Of a stretch of DNA of 64,000 nucleotides, positions 48,540-62,080 are shown one piece after another (within the stretch, counting starts at the first letter, position 1; every line of letters starts with the position of its first letter). A model generated the notes under the pieces. The model was not told the origin of the DNA. It searched no databases and was given only the letters and a program-made list of their open reading frames with translations. This stretch comes from Petrolisthes cinctipes. Taxonomy: Eukaryota > Arthropoda > Malacostraca > Decapoda > Porcellanidae. Where the stretch lies: contig JAWQEG010000630.1 in NCBI GenBank assembly GCA_033782935.1, positions 1,334,501 to 1,398,500 on the forward strand. Reading direction: 5' to 3'. The translations under genes and the position numbers were made by a program.

Positions 48540-51482
48540 GTGTTAGAGTATTTTCAAAATACAGGCCAAAAACATACTGAAAATCGATCTTTTAGGTGCC
48601 CAAAAGTCGATATGTGCATGCATCTTCTGTACCCGTTTATATCTCAAACTCTGACCCTAAACACCCGAAAATTCGATATTTTGGGGTCCCAGAAGCGATT
48701 TGTACATGCCTACTCCGTGTTAGAGTATTTTCAAAATTCAGGCCCAAAACATGCTGAAAATCGATATTTTTGGTACCCGTTTATATCTCAAATTCAGGCT
48801 CAAAACACCCGAAAAATCAATATTTTGGGGTCCCATGGGGTACATGCCTACTCAGTGCTAGAATATTTTCAAAATATAGGCTAAAAACATGCTAAAAATT
48901 GATCTTTTAGGTGCCAAAAAGTCGATATCTCAAATTCAGTCACAAAACACCCGAAAATTCGATATTTAGGGGTCCCAGAAGCGATCTGTACATGCCTACT
49001 CCGTGTTAGAGTATTTTCAAAATACATGCTCAAAAACATACTGAAAATCGATATTTTTGGTTCACAAAAGTTGATATGTGCATGTATCATCTGTACCCGT
49101 TTATATCTCAAATTCAGGCTCAAAACACCCGAAAATTCGATATTTTAGGGTCCCAGAAGCAATCTGTACATGCCTACACAGTGCTAGAATATTTTCAAAA
49201 TATAGGCTAAAAACATGCTAAAAATCGACATTTTAGGTGCCAAAAAATCGATATCTCAAATTCAGGCTCAAAACACCCGAAAATTCAATATTTTAGGGTC
49301 CCAGAAGCAATCTGTACATGCCTACTCAGTGTTAGAGTATTTTCAAAATACAGGCCCAAAACATGCTGAAAATCGATATTTTAGATGCCCAAAGTCAATA
49401 TGTGCATGTATCTTCTGTACCCGTTTATATCTCAAATTCAGGCTCAAAACACCGAAAATTCAATATTTTGGGGTCCCAGAAGCTAGAATATTTTCAAAAT
49501 ATAGGCTAAAAACATGCTAAAAATCGACATTTTAGGTGCCAAAAAATCGATATCTCAAATTCAGTCCCAAAACACCCGAAAATTCGATATTTAGAGGTCC
49601 CAGAAGGTATCTGTACATGCCTACTCCGTGTTAGAGTATTTTCAAAATACAGGCCAAAAACATACTGAAAATCGATCTTTTAGGTGCCCAAAAGTCGATA
49701 TGTGCATGCATCTTCTGTACCCGTTTATATCTCAAATTCTGGCCCTAAACACCCAAAAATTCCATATTTTGGGGTCCCAGAAGCGATCTGTACATGCCTA
49801 CTCAGTGTTAGAGTATTTTCAAAATTCAGGCCAAAAACATGCTGAAAATCGATATTTTTGGTGCCCAAAGTCAATATGTGCATGTATCTTCTGTACCCGT
49901 TTATATCTCAAATTCAGGCTCAAAACACCCGAAAATTCAATATTTTGGGGTCCCAGAAGCAATCTGTACATGCCTACTCAGTGCTAGAATATTTTCAAAA
50001 TATAGGCTAAAAACATGCTAAAAATCGATCTTTTAGGTGCCAAAAAGTCGATATCTCAAATTCAGTCCCAAAACACCCGAAAATTCGATATTTAGGGGTC
50101 CCAGAAGCGATCTGTACATACCTACTCCGTGTTAGAGTATTTTCAAAATACATGCTCAAAACATACTGAAAATCGATCTTTTAGGTGCACAAAAGTCGAT
50201 ATGTGCATGCATCCTCTGTACCCGTTTATATCTCAAATTCTGGCACTAAACACCCGAAAATTCGATATTTTGGGGTCCCAGAATCGATCTGTACATGCCT
50301 ACTCCGTGTTAGAGTATTTTGAAAATTCAGGCCCAAAACATGCTGAAAATCGATATTTTTGGTGCCAAAAGTCAATATGTGCATGTATCTTCTGTAACCG
50401 TTTATATCTCAAATTCAGGCTCAAAACACCCGAAAATTCAATATTTTGGGGTCATAGAAGCAATCTGTACATGCCTACTCAGTGTTAGAGTATTTTCAAA
50501 ATACAGGCCCAAAACATGCTGAAAATCGATATTTTAGATGCCCTAAGTCAATATGTGCATGTATCTTCTGTACTCGTTTATATCTCAAATTCAGGCTCAA
50601 AACACCCGAAAATTCAATATTTTGGGGTCCCAGAAGCAATCTGTACATGCCTACACAGTGCGAGAATATTTTCAAAATATAGGCTAAAAACATGCTGAAA
50701 ATCGATATTTTAGGTGCCAAAAAATCGATATCTCAAATTCAGTCCCAAAACACCCGAAAATTCGATATTTAGAGGTCCCAGAAGGTATCTGTACATGCCT
50801 ACTCCGTGTTAGAGTATTTTCAAAATACAGGCCAAAAACATACTGAAAATCGATCTTTTAGGTGCCCAAAAGTCGATATGTGCATGCATCTTCTGTACCG
50901 TTTTATATCTCAAATTCTGGCCCTAAACACCCGAAAATTCGATATTTTGGGGTCCCAGAAGCGATCTGTACATGCCTACTCCGTGTTAGAGTATTTTCAA
51001 AATTCAGGCCCAAAACATGCTGAAAATCGATATTTTTGGTGCCCAAAGTCAATATATGCATGTATCTTCTGTACCCGTTTATATCTCAAATTCAGGCTCA
51101 AAACACCCGAAAATTCAATATTTTGGGGTCCCAGAAGCAATCTGTACATGCCTACTCAGTGTTAGAGTATTTTCAAAATACAGGCCCAAAACATGCTGAA
51201 AATCGATATTTTAGATGCCCAAAGTCAATATGTGCATGTATCTTCTGTACCCGTTTATATCTCAAATTCAGGCTCAAAACACCCGAAAATTCAATATTTT
51301 GGGGTCCCAGAAGCAATCTCTACATGCCTACACAGTGCTAGAATATTTTCAAAATATAGGCTAAAAACATGCTAAAAATCGACATTTTAGGTGCCAAAAA
51401 ATCGATATCTCAAATTCAGTCCCAAAACAAACGAAAATTCGATATTTAGAGGTCCCAGAAGGTATCTGTACATGCCTACTCC
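48540..51482 (+). repeat. 2943-bp block, copy 3
   Basis: Very close to copy 2. A private change is CAGTGCGAGAAT at about 50657. After 51482 the next trimer reads AAACAAACTG and ATCATTTAGGTGCAC, unlike the start of copies 2 and 3. Confidence 0.85.
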
Positions 51483-54400
51483 GTGTTAGAGTATTTTCAA
51501 AATACAGGCCAAAAACAAACTGAAAATCGATCATTTAGGTGCACAAAAGTCGATATGTGCATGCATCTTCTGTACCCGTTTATATCTCAAATTCTGGCCC
51601 TAAACACCCGAAAATTCGCTATTTTGGGGTCCCAGAAGCGATCTGTACATGCCTACTCCGTGTTAGAGTATTTTCAAAATACATGCTCAAAACATACTGA
51701 AAATCGATCTTTTAGGTGCACAAAAGTCGATATGTGCATGCATCTTCAATACCCGTTTATATCTCAAATTCAGGCTCAAAACACCCGAAAATTCAATATT
51801 TTGGGGTCCCAGAAGCAATCTGTACATGCCTACTCAGTGTTAGAGTATTTTCAAAATACAGGCCCAAAACATGCTGAAAATCGATATTTTAGATGCCCAA
51901 AGTCAATATGTGCATGTATCTTCTGTACCCTTTTATATCTAAAATTCAGGCTCAAAACACCCGAAAATTCAATATTTTGGGGTCCCAGAAGCAATCTGTA
52001 CATGCCTACACAGTGCTAGAATATTTTCAAAATATAGGCTAAAAACATGCTAAAAATCGACATTTTAGGTGCCAAAAAATCGATATCTCAAATTCAGTCC
52101 CAAAACACCCGAAAATTCGATATTTAGAGGTCCCAGAAGGTATCTGTACATGCCTACTCAGTGTTAGAGTATTTTCAAAAAAAAGGCCAAAAACATACTG
52201 AAAATCATTCATTTAGGTGCCCAAATGTCGATATGTGCATGCATCTTCTGTACCCGTTTATATCTCAAATTCTGGCCCTAAACACCCGAAAATTCGATAT
52301 TTTGTGGTCCCAGAAGCGATCTGTACATGCCTACTTCGTGTTAGAGTATTTTCAAAATTCAGGCCTAAAACATGCTGAAAATCGATATTTTTGGTGCCCA
52401 AAGTCAATATGTGCATGTATCTTCTGTACCCGTTTATATCTCAAATTCAGGCTCAAAACACCCGAAAATTCAATATTTTGGGGTCCCAGAAGCAATCTGT
52501 ACATGCCTACTCAGTGCTAGAATAATTTCTAAATATAGGCTAAAAACATGCTAAAAATCGATCTTTTAGGTGCCAAAAAGTCGATATCTCAAATTCAGTC
52601 CCAAAACACCCGAAAATTCGATATTTAGTGGTCCCAGAAGCGATCTGTACATCCCTACTCCGTGTTAGAGTATTTTCAAAATACATGCTCAAAACATACT
52701 GAAAATCGATCCTTTATGTGCACAAAAGTCGATATGTGCATGCATCTTCAGTACCCGTTTATATCTCAAATTCAGGCTCAAAACACCCGAAAATTCAATA
52801 TTTTGGGGTCCCAGAAGCAATCTGTACATGCCTACTCAGTGTTAGAGTATTTTCAAAATACAGGCCCAAAACATGCTGAAAATCGATATTTTAGATGCCC
52901 AAAGTCAATATGTGCATGTATCCTCTGTACCCGTTTATATCTCAAATTCAGGCTCAAAACACCCGAAAATTCAATATTTTGGGGTCCCAGAAGCAATCTG
53001 TACAGTGCTAGAATATTTTCAAAATATAGGCTAAAAACATGTTAAAAATCGATCTTTTAAGTGCCAAAAAGTCGATATCTCAAATTCAGTCCCAAAACAC
53101 CCGAAAATTCGATATTTAAGGGTCCCAGAAGCGATCTGTACATGCCTACTCCGTGTTAGAGTATTTTCAAAATACAGGCCAAAAACATACTGAAAATCGA
53201 TCTTTTAGGTGCCCAAAAGTCAATATGTGCATGCATCTTCTGTACCCGTTTATATCTCAAATTCTGGCCCTAAAGACCCGAAAATTCGATATTTTGGGGT
53301 CCCTGAAGCGATCTGTACATGCCTACTCCGTGTTAGAGTATTTTCAAAATTAAGGCCCAAAACATGCTGAAAATCGATATTTTTGGTGCCCAAAGTCAAT
53401 ATGTGCATGTATCTTCTGTACCCGTTTATATCTCAAATTCAGGCTCAAAACACCCGAAAATTCAATATTTTGGGGTCCCAAAAGCAATCTGTACAGTGCT
53501 AGAATATTTTCAAAATATAGGCTAAAAACATGCTAAAAATCGATCTTTTAGGTGCCAAAAAGTCGATATCTCAAATTCAGTCCCAAAACACCCGAAAATT
53601 CGATATTTAGGGGTCCCAGAAGCGATCTGTACATGCCTACTCCGTGTTAGAGTATTTTCAAAATACATGCTCAAAACATACTGAAAATCGATCTTTTAGG
53701 TGCACAAAAGTCGATATGTGCATGCATCTTCAGTACCCTTTTATATCTCAAATTCAGGCTCAAAACACCCGAAAATTCAATATTTTGGGGTCCAAGAAGC
53801 AATCTGTACATGCCTACTCAGTGTTAGAGTATTTTCAAAATACAGGCCCAAAACATGCTGAAAATCGATATTTTAGATGCCCAAAGTCAATATGTGCATG
53901 TATCTTCTGTACCCGTTTATATCTCAAATTCAGGCTCAAAACACCCGAAAATTCAATATTTTGGGGTCCCAGAAGCAATCTGTACATGCCTACACAGTGC
54001 TAGAATATTTTCAAAATATAGGCTAAAAACATGCTAAAAATCGACATTTTAGGTGCCAAAAAATCGATATCTCAAATTCAGTCCCAAAACACCCGAAAAT
54101 TCGATATTTAGAGGTCCTAGAAGGTATCTGTACATACCTACTCCGTGTTAGAGTATTTTCAAAATACAGGCCAAAAACATACTGAAAATCGATCTTTTAG
54201 GTGCCCAAAAGTCGATATGTGCATGCATCTTCTGTACCCGTTTATACCACAAATTCTGGCCCTAAACACCCGAAAATTCGATATTTTGGGGTCCCAGAAG
54301 CGATCTGTACATGCCTACTCCGTGTTAGAGTATTTTCAAAATTCAGGCCCAAAACATGCTGAAAATCGATATTTTTGGTGCCCAAAGTCAATATGTGCAT

Positions 54401-57400
54401 GTATCTTCTGTACCCGTTTATATCTCAAATTCAGGCTCAAAACACCCGAAAATTCAATATTTTGGGGTCCCAGAAGCAATCTGTACAGTGCTAGAATATT
54501 TTCAAAATATAGGCTAAAAACATGCTAAAAATCGATCTTTTAGATGCCAAAAAGTCGATATCTCAAATTCAGTCCCAAAACACCTTAAAATTCAATATTT
54601 AGGGGTCCCAGAAGCGATCTGTACATGCCTACTCCGTGTTAGAGTATTTTCAAAATACATGCTCAAAACATACTGAAAATCGATCTTTTAGGTGCACAAA
54701 AGTCGATATGTGTATGCATCTTCAGTACCCGTTTATATCTCAAATTCAGGCTCAAAACACCCGAAAATTCAATTTTTTGGGGTCCCAGAAGCAATCTGTA
54801 CATGCCTACTCAGTGTTAGAGTATTTTCAAAATTCAGGCCCAAAACATGCTGAAAATCGATATTTTTGGTGCCCAAAGTCAATATGTGCATGTATCTTCA
54901 GTACCCGTTTATATCTCAAATTCAGGCTCAAAACACCCGAAAATTCGATATTTAGGGGTCCCAGAAGCGATCTGTACATGCCTACTCCGTGTTAGAGTAT
55001 TTTCAAAATACAGGCAAAAAAAATACTGAAAATCGATCTTTTAGGTGCCCAAAAGTCGATATGTGCATGCATCTTCTGTACCCGTTTATATCTCAAATTC
55101 TGGCCCTAAACACCCGAAAATTCGATATTTTGGGGTCCCAGAAGCGATCTGTACATGCCTACTCCGTGTTAGAGTATTTTCAAAATTCAGGCCCAAAACA
55201 TGCTGAAAATCGATATTTTTGGTGCCCAAAGTCAATATGTGCATGTATCTTCTGTACCCGTTTATATCTCAAATTCAGGCTCAAAACACCCGAAAATTCA
55301 ATATTTTGGGGTCCCAGAAGCAATCTGTACTCAGTGCTAGAATATTTTCAAAATATTGGCTAAAAACATGCTAAAAATCGATCTTTTAGGTGCCAAAAAG
55401 TCGATATCTCAAATTCAGTCCCAAAACACCCGAAAATTCGATATTTAGGGGTCCCAGAAGCGATCTGTAGATGCCTACTCCGTGTTAGAGTATTTTCAAA
55501 ATACATGCTCAAAACATACTGAAAATCGATCTTTTAGGTGCACAAAAGTCGATATGTGCATGCATCTTCAGTACCCGTTTATATCTCAAATTCAGGATCA
55601 AAACACCCGAAAATTCAATATTTTGGGGTCCCAGAAGCAATCTGTACATGCCTACTCAGTGTTAGAGTATTTTCAAAATACAGGCCCAAAACATGCTGAA
55701 AATCGATATTTTAGATGCCCAAAGTCAATATGTGCATGTATCTTCTGAACCCGTTTATATCTCAAATTCAGGCTCAAAACACCCGAAAATTCAATATTTT
55801 GGGGTCCCAGAAGCAATCTGTACATGCCTACTCAGTGCTAGAATATTTTCAAAATTCAGGCCCAAAACAAGCTGAAAATCGATATTTTTGGTGCCCAAAG
55901 TCAATATGTGCATGTATCTTCTGTACCTGTTTATATCTCAAATTCAGGCTCAAAACACCCGAAAATTCAATATTTTGGGGTCCCAGAAGCAATCTGTACA
56001 TGCCTACTCAGTGCTAGAATATTTTCAAAATATAGGCTAAAAACATGCTAAAAATCGATCTTTTAGGTGCCAAAAAGTCGATATCTCAAATTCAGTCCCA
56101 AAACACCCGAAAATTCGATATTTAGGGGTCCCAGAAGCGATCTGTACATGCCTACTCCGTGTTAGAGTATTTTCAAAATACATGCTCAAAAAATACAGAA
56201 AATCGATCTTTTAGGTGCACAAAAGTCGATATGTGCATTCATCTTCAGTACCCGTTTATATCTCAAATTCAGGCTCAAAACACCCGAAAATTCAATATTA
56301 TGGGGTCCCAGAAGCAATCTGTACATGCCTACTCAGTGTTAGAGTATTTTCAAAATACAGGCCCAAAACATGCTGAAAATCGATATTTTAGATGCCCAAA
56401 GTCAATATGTGCATGTATCTTCTGTACCCGTTTATATCTCAAATTCAGGCTCAAAACACCTGAAAATTCAATATTTTGGGGTCCCGAAGCAATCTGTACA
56501 TGCCTACACAGTGCTAGAATATTTTCAAAATATAGGCTAAAAACATGCTAAAAATCGACATTTTAGGTGCCAAAAAATCGATATCTCAAATTCAGTCCCA
56601 AAACACCCGAAAATTCGATATTTAGGGGTCCGAGAAGCGATCTGTACATGCCTACTCCGTGTTAGAGTATTTTCAAAATACATGCTCAAAACATACTGAA
56701 AATCGATCTTTTAGGTGCACAAAAGTCGATATGTGCATGCATCTTCAGTACCCGTTTATATCTCAAATTCAGGCTCAAAACACCCGTAAATTCAATATTT
56801 TGGGGTCCCAGAAGCAATCTGTACATGCCTACTCAGTGTTAGAGTATTTTCAAAATTCAGGCCCAAAACATGCTGAAAATCGATATTTTAGATGCCCAAA
56901 GTCAATATGTGCATGTATCTTCTGTACCCGTTTATAACTCAAATTCAGGCTCAAAACACCCGAAAATTCAATATTTTGGGGTCCCAGAAGCAATCTGTAC
57001 ATGCCTACACATTGCTAGAATATTTTCAAAATATAGGCTAAAAACATGCTAAAAATCGATCTTTTAGGTGCCAAAAAGTCGATATCTCAAATTCAGTCCC
57101 AAAACACCCGAAAATTCGATATTTAGGGGTCCCAGAAGCGATCTGTACATGCCTACTCCGTGTTAGAGTATTTTCAAAATACATGCTCAAAACATATTGA
57201 AAATCGATCTTTTAGGTGCACAAAAGTCGATATGTGCATGCATCTTCAGTACCCCGTTTATATCTCAAATTCAGGCTCAAAACACCCGAAAATTCAATAT
57301 TTTGGGGTCCCAGTAGCAATCTGTACATGCCTACTCAGTGTTAGAGTATTTTTAAAATACAGGCCCAAAACATGCTGAAAATCGATATTTTAGATGCCCA

Positions 57401-58499
57401 AAGTCAATATGTGCATGTATCTTCTGTACCCGTTTATATCTCAAATTCAGGCTAAAAACACCCGAAAATTCAATATTTTGGGGTCCCAGAAGCAATCTGT
57501 ACATGCCTACGCAGTGCTAGAATATTTTCAAAATATAGGCTAAAAACATGCTAAAAATCGACATTTTAGGTGCCAAAAAATCGATATCTCAAATTCAGTC
57601 CCAAAACACCCGAAAATTCGATATTTAGAGGTCCCAGAAGGTATCTGTACATGCCTACTCCGTGTTAGAGTATTTTCAAAATACAGGCCAAAAACATACT
57701 GAAAATCGATCTTTTAGGTGCCCAAAAGTCGATATGTGCATGCATCTTCTGTACCCGTTTATATATCAAATTCAGTCCCAAAACACCCGAAAATTCGATA
57801 TTTAGGGGTCCCAGAAGCGATCTGTACATGCCTACTCAGTGTTAGAGTATTTTCAAAATACATGCTCAAAAAATACTGAAAATCGATCTTTTAGGTGCAC
57901 AAAAGTCGATATGTGCTGCATCTTCAGTACCCGTTTATATCTCAAAATCAGGCTCAAAACACCCGAAAATTCGATATTTTGGTGTCCCAGAAGCAATCTG
58001 TACATGCCTACTCCGTGTTAGATTATTTTCAAAATTCAGGCCCAAAACATGCTGAAAATCGATATTTTTGGTGCCCAAAGTCAATATGTGCATGTATCTT
58101 CTGTACCCGTTTATATCTCAAATTCAGGCTCAAAACACCCGAAAATTCAATATTTTGGGGTCCCAGAAGCAATCTGTACATGCCTACTCAGTGCTAGAAT
58201 ATTTTCAAAATATAGGCTAAAAACATGCTAAAAATCGATCTTTTAGGTGCCAAAAAGTCGATATCTCAAATTCAGTCCCAAAACACCCGAAAATTTGATA
58301 TTTAGGGGTCCCAGAAGCGATCTGTACATGCCTACTCCGTGTTAGAGTATTTTCAAAATACAGGCCAAAAACATACTGAAAATCGATCTTTTAGGTGCAC
58401 AAAAGTCGACATGTGCATGCATCTTCAGTACCCGTTTATATCTCAAATTCAGGCTCAAAACACCCGAAAATTCAATATTTTGGGGTCCCAGAAGCAATC

Positions 58500-61400
58500 T
58501 GTACATGCCTACTCAGTGTTAGAGTATTTTCAAAATACAGGCCCAAAACATGCTAAAAAAATCGATATTTTAGATGCCCAAAGTCAATATGTGCATGTAT
58601 CTTCTGTACCCGTTTATATCTCAAATTCAGGCTCAAAACACCCGAAAATTCAATATTTTGGGGTCCCAGAAGCAATCTGTACATGCCTACACAGTGCTAG
58701 AATATTTTCAAAATATAGGCTAAAAACATGCTAAAAATCGACATTTTAGGTGCCAAAAAATCGATATCTCAAATTCAGTCCCAAAACACCCGAAAATTCG
58801 ATATTTAGAGGTCCCAGAAGGTATCTGTACATGCCTACTCCGTGTTAGAGTATTTTCAAAATACAGGCCAAAAACGTACTGAAAATCGATCTTTTAGGTG
58901 CCCAAAAGTCGATATGTGCATGCATTTTCTGTACCCGTTTATATCTCAAATTCTGGCCCTAAACACCCGAAAATTCGATATTTTGGGGTCCCAGAAGCAA
59001 TCTGTACATGCCTACTCCGTGTTAGAGTATTTTCAAAATTCAGGCCCAAAACATGCTGAAAATCGATATTTTTGGTGCCCAAAGTCAATATGTGCATTAA
59101 TCTTCTGTACCCGTTTATATCTCAAATTCAGGCTCAAAACACCCGAAAATTCAATATTTTGGGGTCCCAGAAGCGATCTGTACATGCCTACTCCGTGTTA
59201 GAGTATTTTCAAAATACATGCTCAAAACATACTAAAAATCGATCTTTTTAGGTGCACAAAAGTCGATATGTGCATGCATCTTCTGTACCCATTTATATCT
59301 CAAATTCTGGCCCTAAACACCCGAAAATTCGATATTTTGGGGTCCCAGAAGCGATCTGTACATGCCTACTCCGTGTTAGAGTATTTTCAAAATTCAAGCC
59401 AAAAACATGCTGAAAATCGATATTTTTGGTGCCCAAAGTCAATATGTGCATGTATCTTCTGTACCCGTTTATATCTCAAATTCAGGCTCAAAACACCCGA
59501 AAATTCAATATTTTGGGGTCCCAGAAGCAATCTGTACATGCCTACTCAGTGCTAGAATATTTTCAAAATATAGGCTAAAAACATGCTAAAAATCGATCTT
59601 TTAGGTGCCAAAAAGTCGATATCTCAAATTCAGTCCCAAAACACCCGAAAATTCGATATTTTGGGGTCCCAGAAGCGATCTGTACATGCCTACTCCGTGT
59701 TAGAGTATTTTCAAAATACAGGCCAAAAACATACTGAAAATCGATCTTTTAGGTGCCCAAAAGTCGATATGTGCATGCATCTTCTGTACCCGTTTATATC
59801 TCAAATTCAGGCTCAAAACACCCGAAAATTCAATATTTTGGGGTCCCAGAAGCAATCTGTACATGCCTACTCAGTGTTAGAGTATTTTAAAAATACAGGC
59901 CCAAAACATGCTGAAAATCGATATTTTAGATGCCCAAAGTCAATATGTGATGCCATGTATCTTCTGTACCCGTTTATATCTCAAATTCAGGCTCAAAACA
60001 CCCGAAAATTCAATATTTTGGGGTCCCAGAAGCAATCTGTACATGCCTACACAGTGCTAGAATATTTTCAAAATATAGGCTAAAAAAATACTAAAAATCA
60101 ACATTTTAGGTGCCAAAAAATCGATATATCAAATTCAGTCCCAAAACACCCGAAAATTCGATATTTAGAGGTCCCAGAAGGTATCTATACATGTCTACTC
60201 CGTGTTAGAGTATTTTCAAAATACAGGCCAAAAACATACTGAAAATCGATCTTTTAGGTGCCCAAAAGTCGATATGTGCATGCATCTTCTGTACCCGTTT
60301 ATATCTCAAATTCTGGCCCTAAACACCCGAAAATTCGATATTTTGGGGTCCCAGAAGCGATCTGTACATGCCTACTCCGTGTTAGAGTATTTTCAAAATT
60401 CAGGCCCAAAACATGCTGAAAATCGATCTTTTAGGTGCACAAAAGTCGATATGTGCATGCATCTTCAGTACCCGTTTATATCTCAAATTCAGGCTCAAAA
60501 AACCCGAAAATTCGATATTTTGGGGTCCCAGAAGCAATCTGTACATGCCTACACAGTGCTAGAATATTTTCAAAATATAGGCTAAAAACATGCTAGAAAT
60601 CGACATTTTAGGTGCCAAAAAATCGATATATCAAATTCAGTCCCAAAACACCCGAATATTCGATATTTAGAGGTCCCAGAAGGTATCTGTACATGCCTAC
60701 TCCGTGTTAGAGTATTTTCAAAATACAGGCCAAAAACATACTGAAAATCGTTCTTTTAGGTGCCCAAAAATCGATATGTGCATGCATCTTCTGTACCCGT
60801 TTATATCTCAAATTCTGGCCCTAAACACCCGAAAATTCGATATTTTGGGGTCCCAGAAGCGATCTGTACATGCCTACTCCGTGTTAGAGTATTTTCAAAA
60901 TTCAGGCCCAAAACATGCTGAAAATCGATATTTTTGGTGCCCAAAGTCAATATGTGCATGTATCTTCTGTACCCGTTTATATCTCAAATTCAGGCTCAAA
61001 ACACCCGAAAATTCAATATTTTGGGGTCCCAGAAGCAATCTGTACAGTGCTAGAATATTTTCAAAATATAGGCTAAAAACATGCTAAAAATCGATCTTCT
61101 AGGTGCCAAAAAGTCGATATCTCAAATTCAGTCCCAAAACACCCGAAAATTTGATATTTATGGGTCCCAGAAGCGATCTGTACATGCCTACTCAGTGTTA
61201 GAGTATTTTCAAAATACATGCTCAAAACATACTGAAAATCGATCTTTTAGGTGCACAAAAGTCGATATGTGCATGCATCTTCAATACCCGTTTATATCTC
61301 AAATTCAGGCTCAAAACACCCGAAAATTCAATATTTTGGGGTCCCAGAAGCAATCTGTACATGCCTACTCAGTGTTAGAGTATTTTCAAAATACAGGCCC

Positions 61401-62080
61401 AAAACATGCTAAAAAAATCGATATTTTCGATGCCCAAAGTCAATATGTGCATGTATCTTCTGTACCCGTTTATATCTCAAATTCAGGCTCAAAACACCCG
61501 ATAATTCAATATTTTGGGGTCCCAGAAGCAATCTGTACATGCCTACACAGTGCTAGAATATTTTCAAAATATAGGCTAAAAACATGCTAAAAATCGACAT
61601 TTTAGGTGCCAAAAAATCGATATCTCAAATTCAGTCCCAAAACACCCGAAAATTCGATATTTAGAGGTCCCAGAAGGTATCTGTACATGCCTACTTCGTG
61701 TTAGAGTATTTTCAAAATACAGGCCAAAAACATACTGAAAATCGATCTTTTAGGTGCCCAAAAGTCGATATGTGCATGCATCTTCTGTACCCGTTTATAT
61801 CTCAAATTCTGGCCCTAAACACCCGAAAATTCGATATTTTGGGGTCCCAGAAGCAATCTGTACATGCCTACTCCGTGTTAGAGTATTTTCAAAATTCAGG
61901 CCCAAAACATGCTGAAAATCGATATTTTTGGTGCCCAAAGTCAATATGTGCATGTATCTTCTGTACCCGTTTATATCTCAAATTCAGGCTCAAAACACCC
62001 GAAAATTCAATATTTTGGGGTCCCAGAAGCAATCTGTACAGTGCTAGAATATTTTCAAAATATAGGCTAAAAACATGCTA
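58500..62080 (+). repeat. Diverged block duplication, offset 2856 bp (about 58.5-59.1 kb and 61.35-62.0 kb)
   Basis: Both segments share the expanded A-run CATGCTAAAAAAATCGAT (58550 and 61406) in a B2 monomer. Both have an A1 monomer that ends CAGAAGCAATCTG where A1 normally ends GCGATCTG (58994 and 61850). The other bases differ more than in the recent duplications, so this one is older or only partly homogenised. Confidence 0.55.

Larger units (their letters stand above)
42622..51482 (+). repeat. Three tandem copies of a 2943-2975 bp block
   Basis: The copies are 42622-45596 (2975 bp), 45597-48539 (2943 bp) and 48540-51482 (2943 bp). Private markers recur at 2943-bp spacing: CCAAAAATTCCATATT, CAGAAGCTAGAATATT, GTACATACCTACTCC, GCATCCTCTGTACC, CCCAGAATCG, CTGTAACCG, GGTCATAGAAGC, CTGTACTCG, CTGTACCGTTTT and ACAAACGAAAATTC. 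The first part of copy 1 is the most diverged and lacks a 32-bp deletion found in copies 2 and 3 (TTTTGGTACCCG). At 51483 the pattern stops. Confidence 0.9.
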
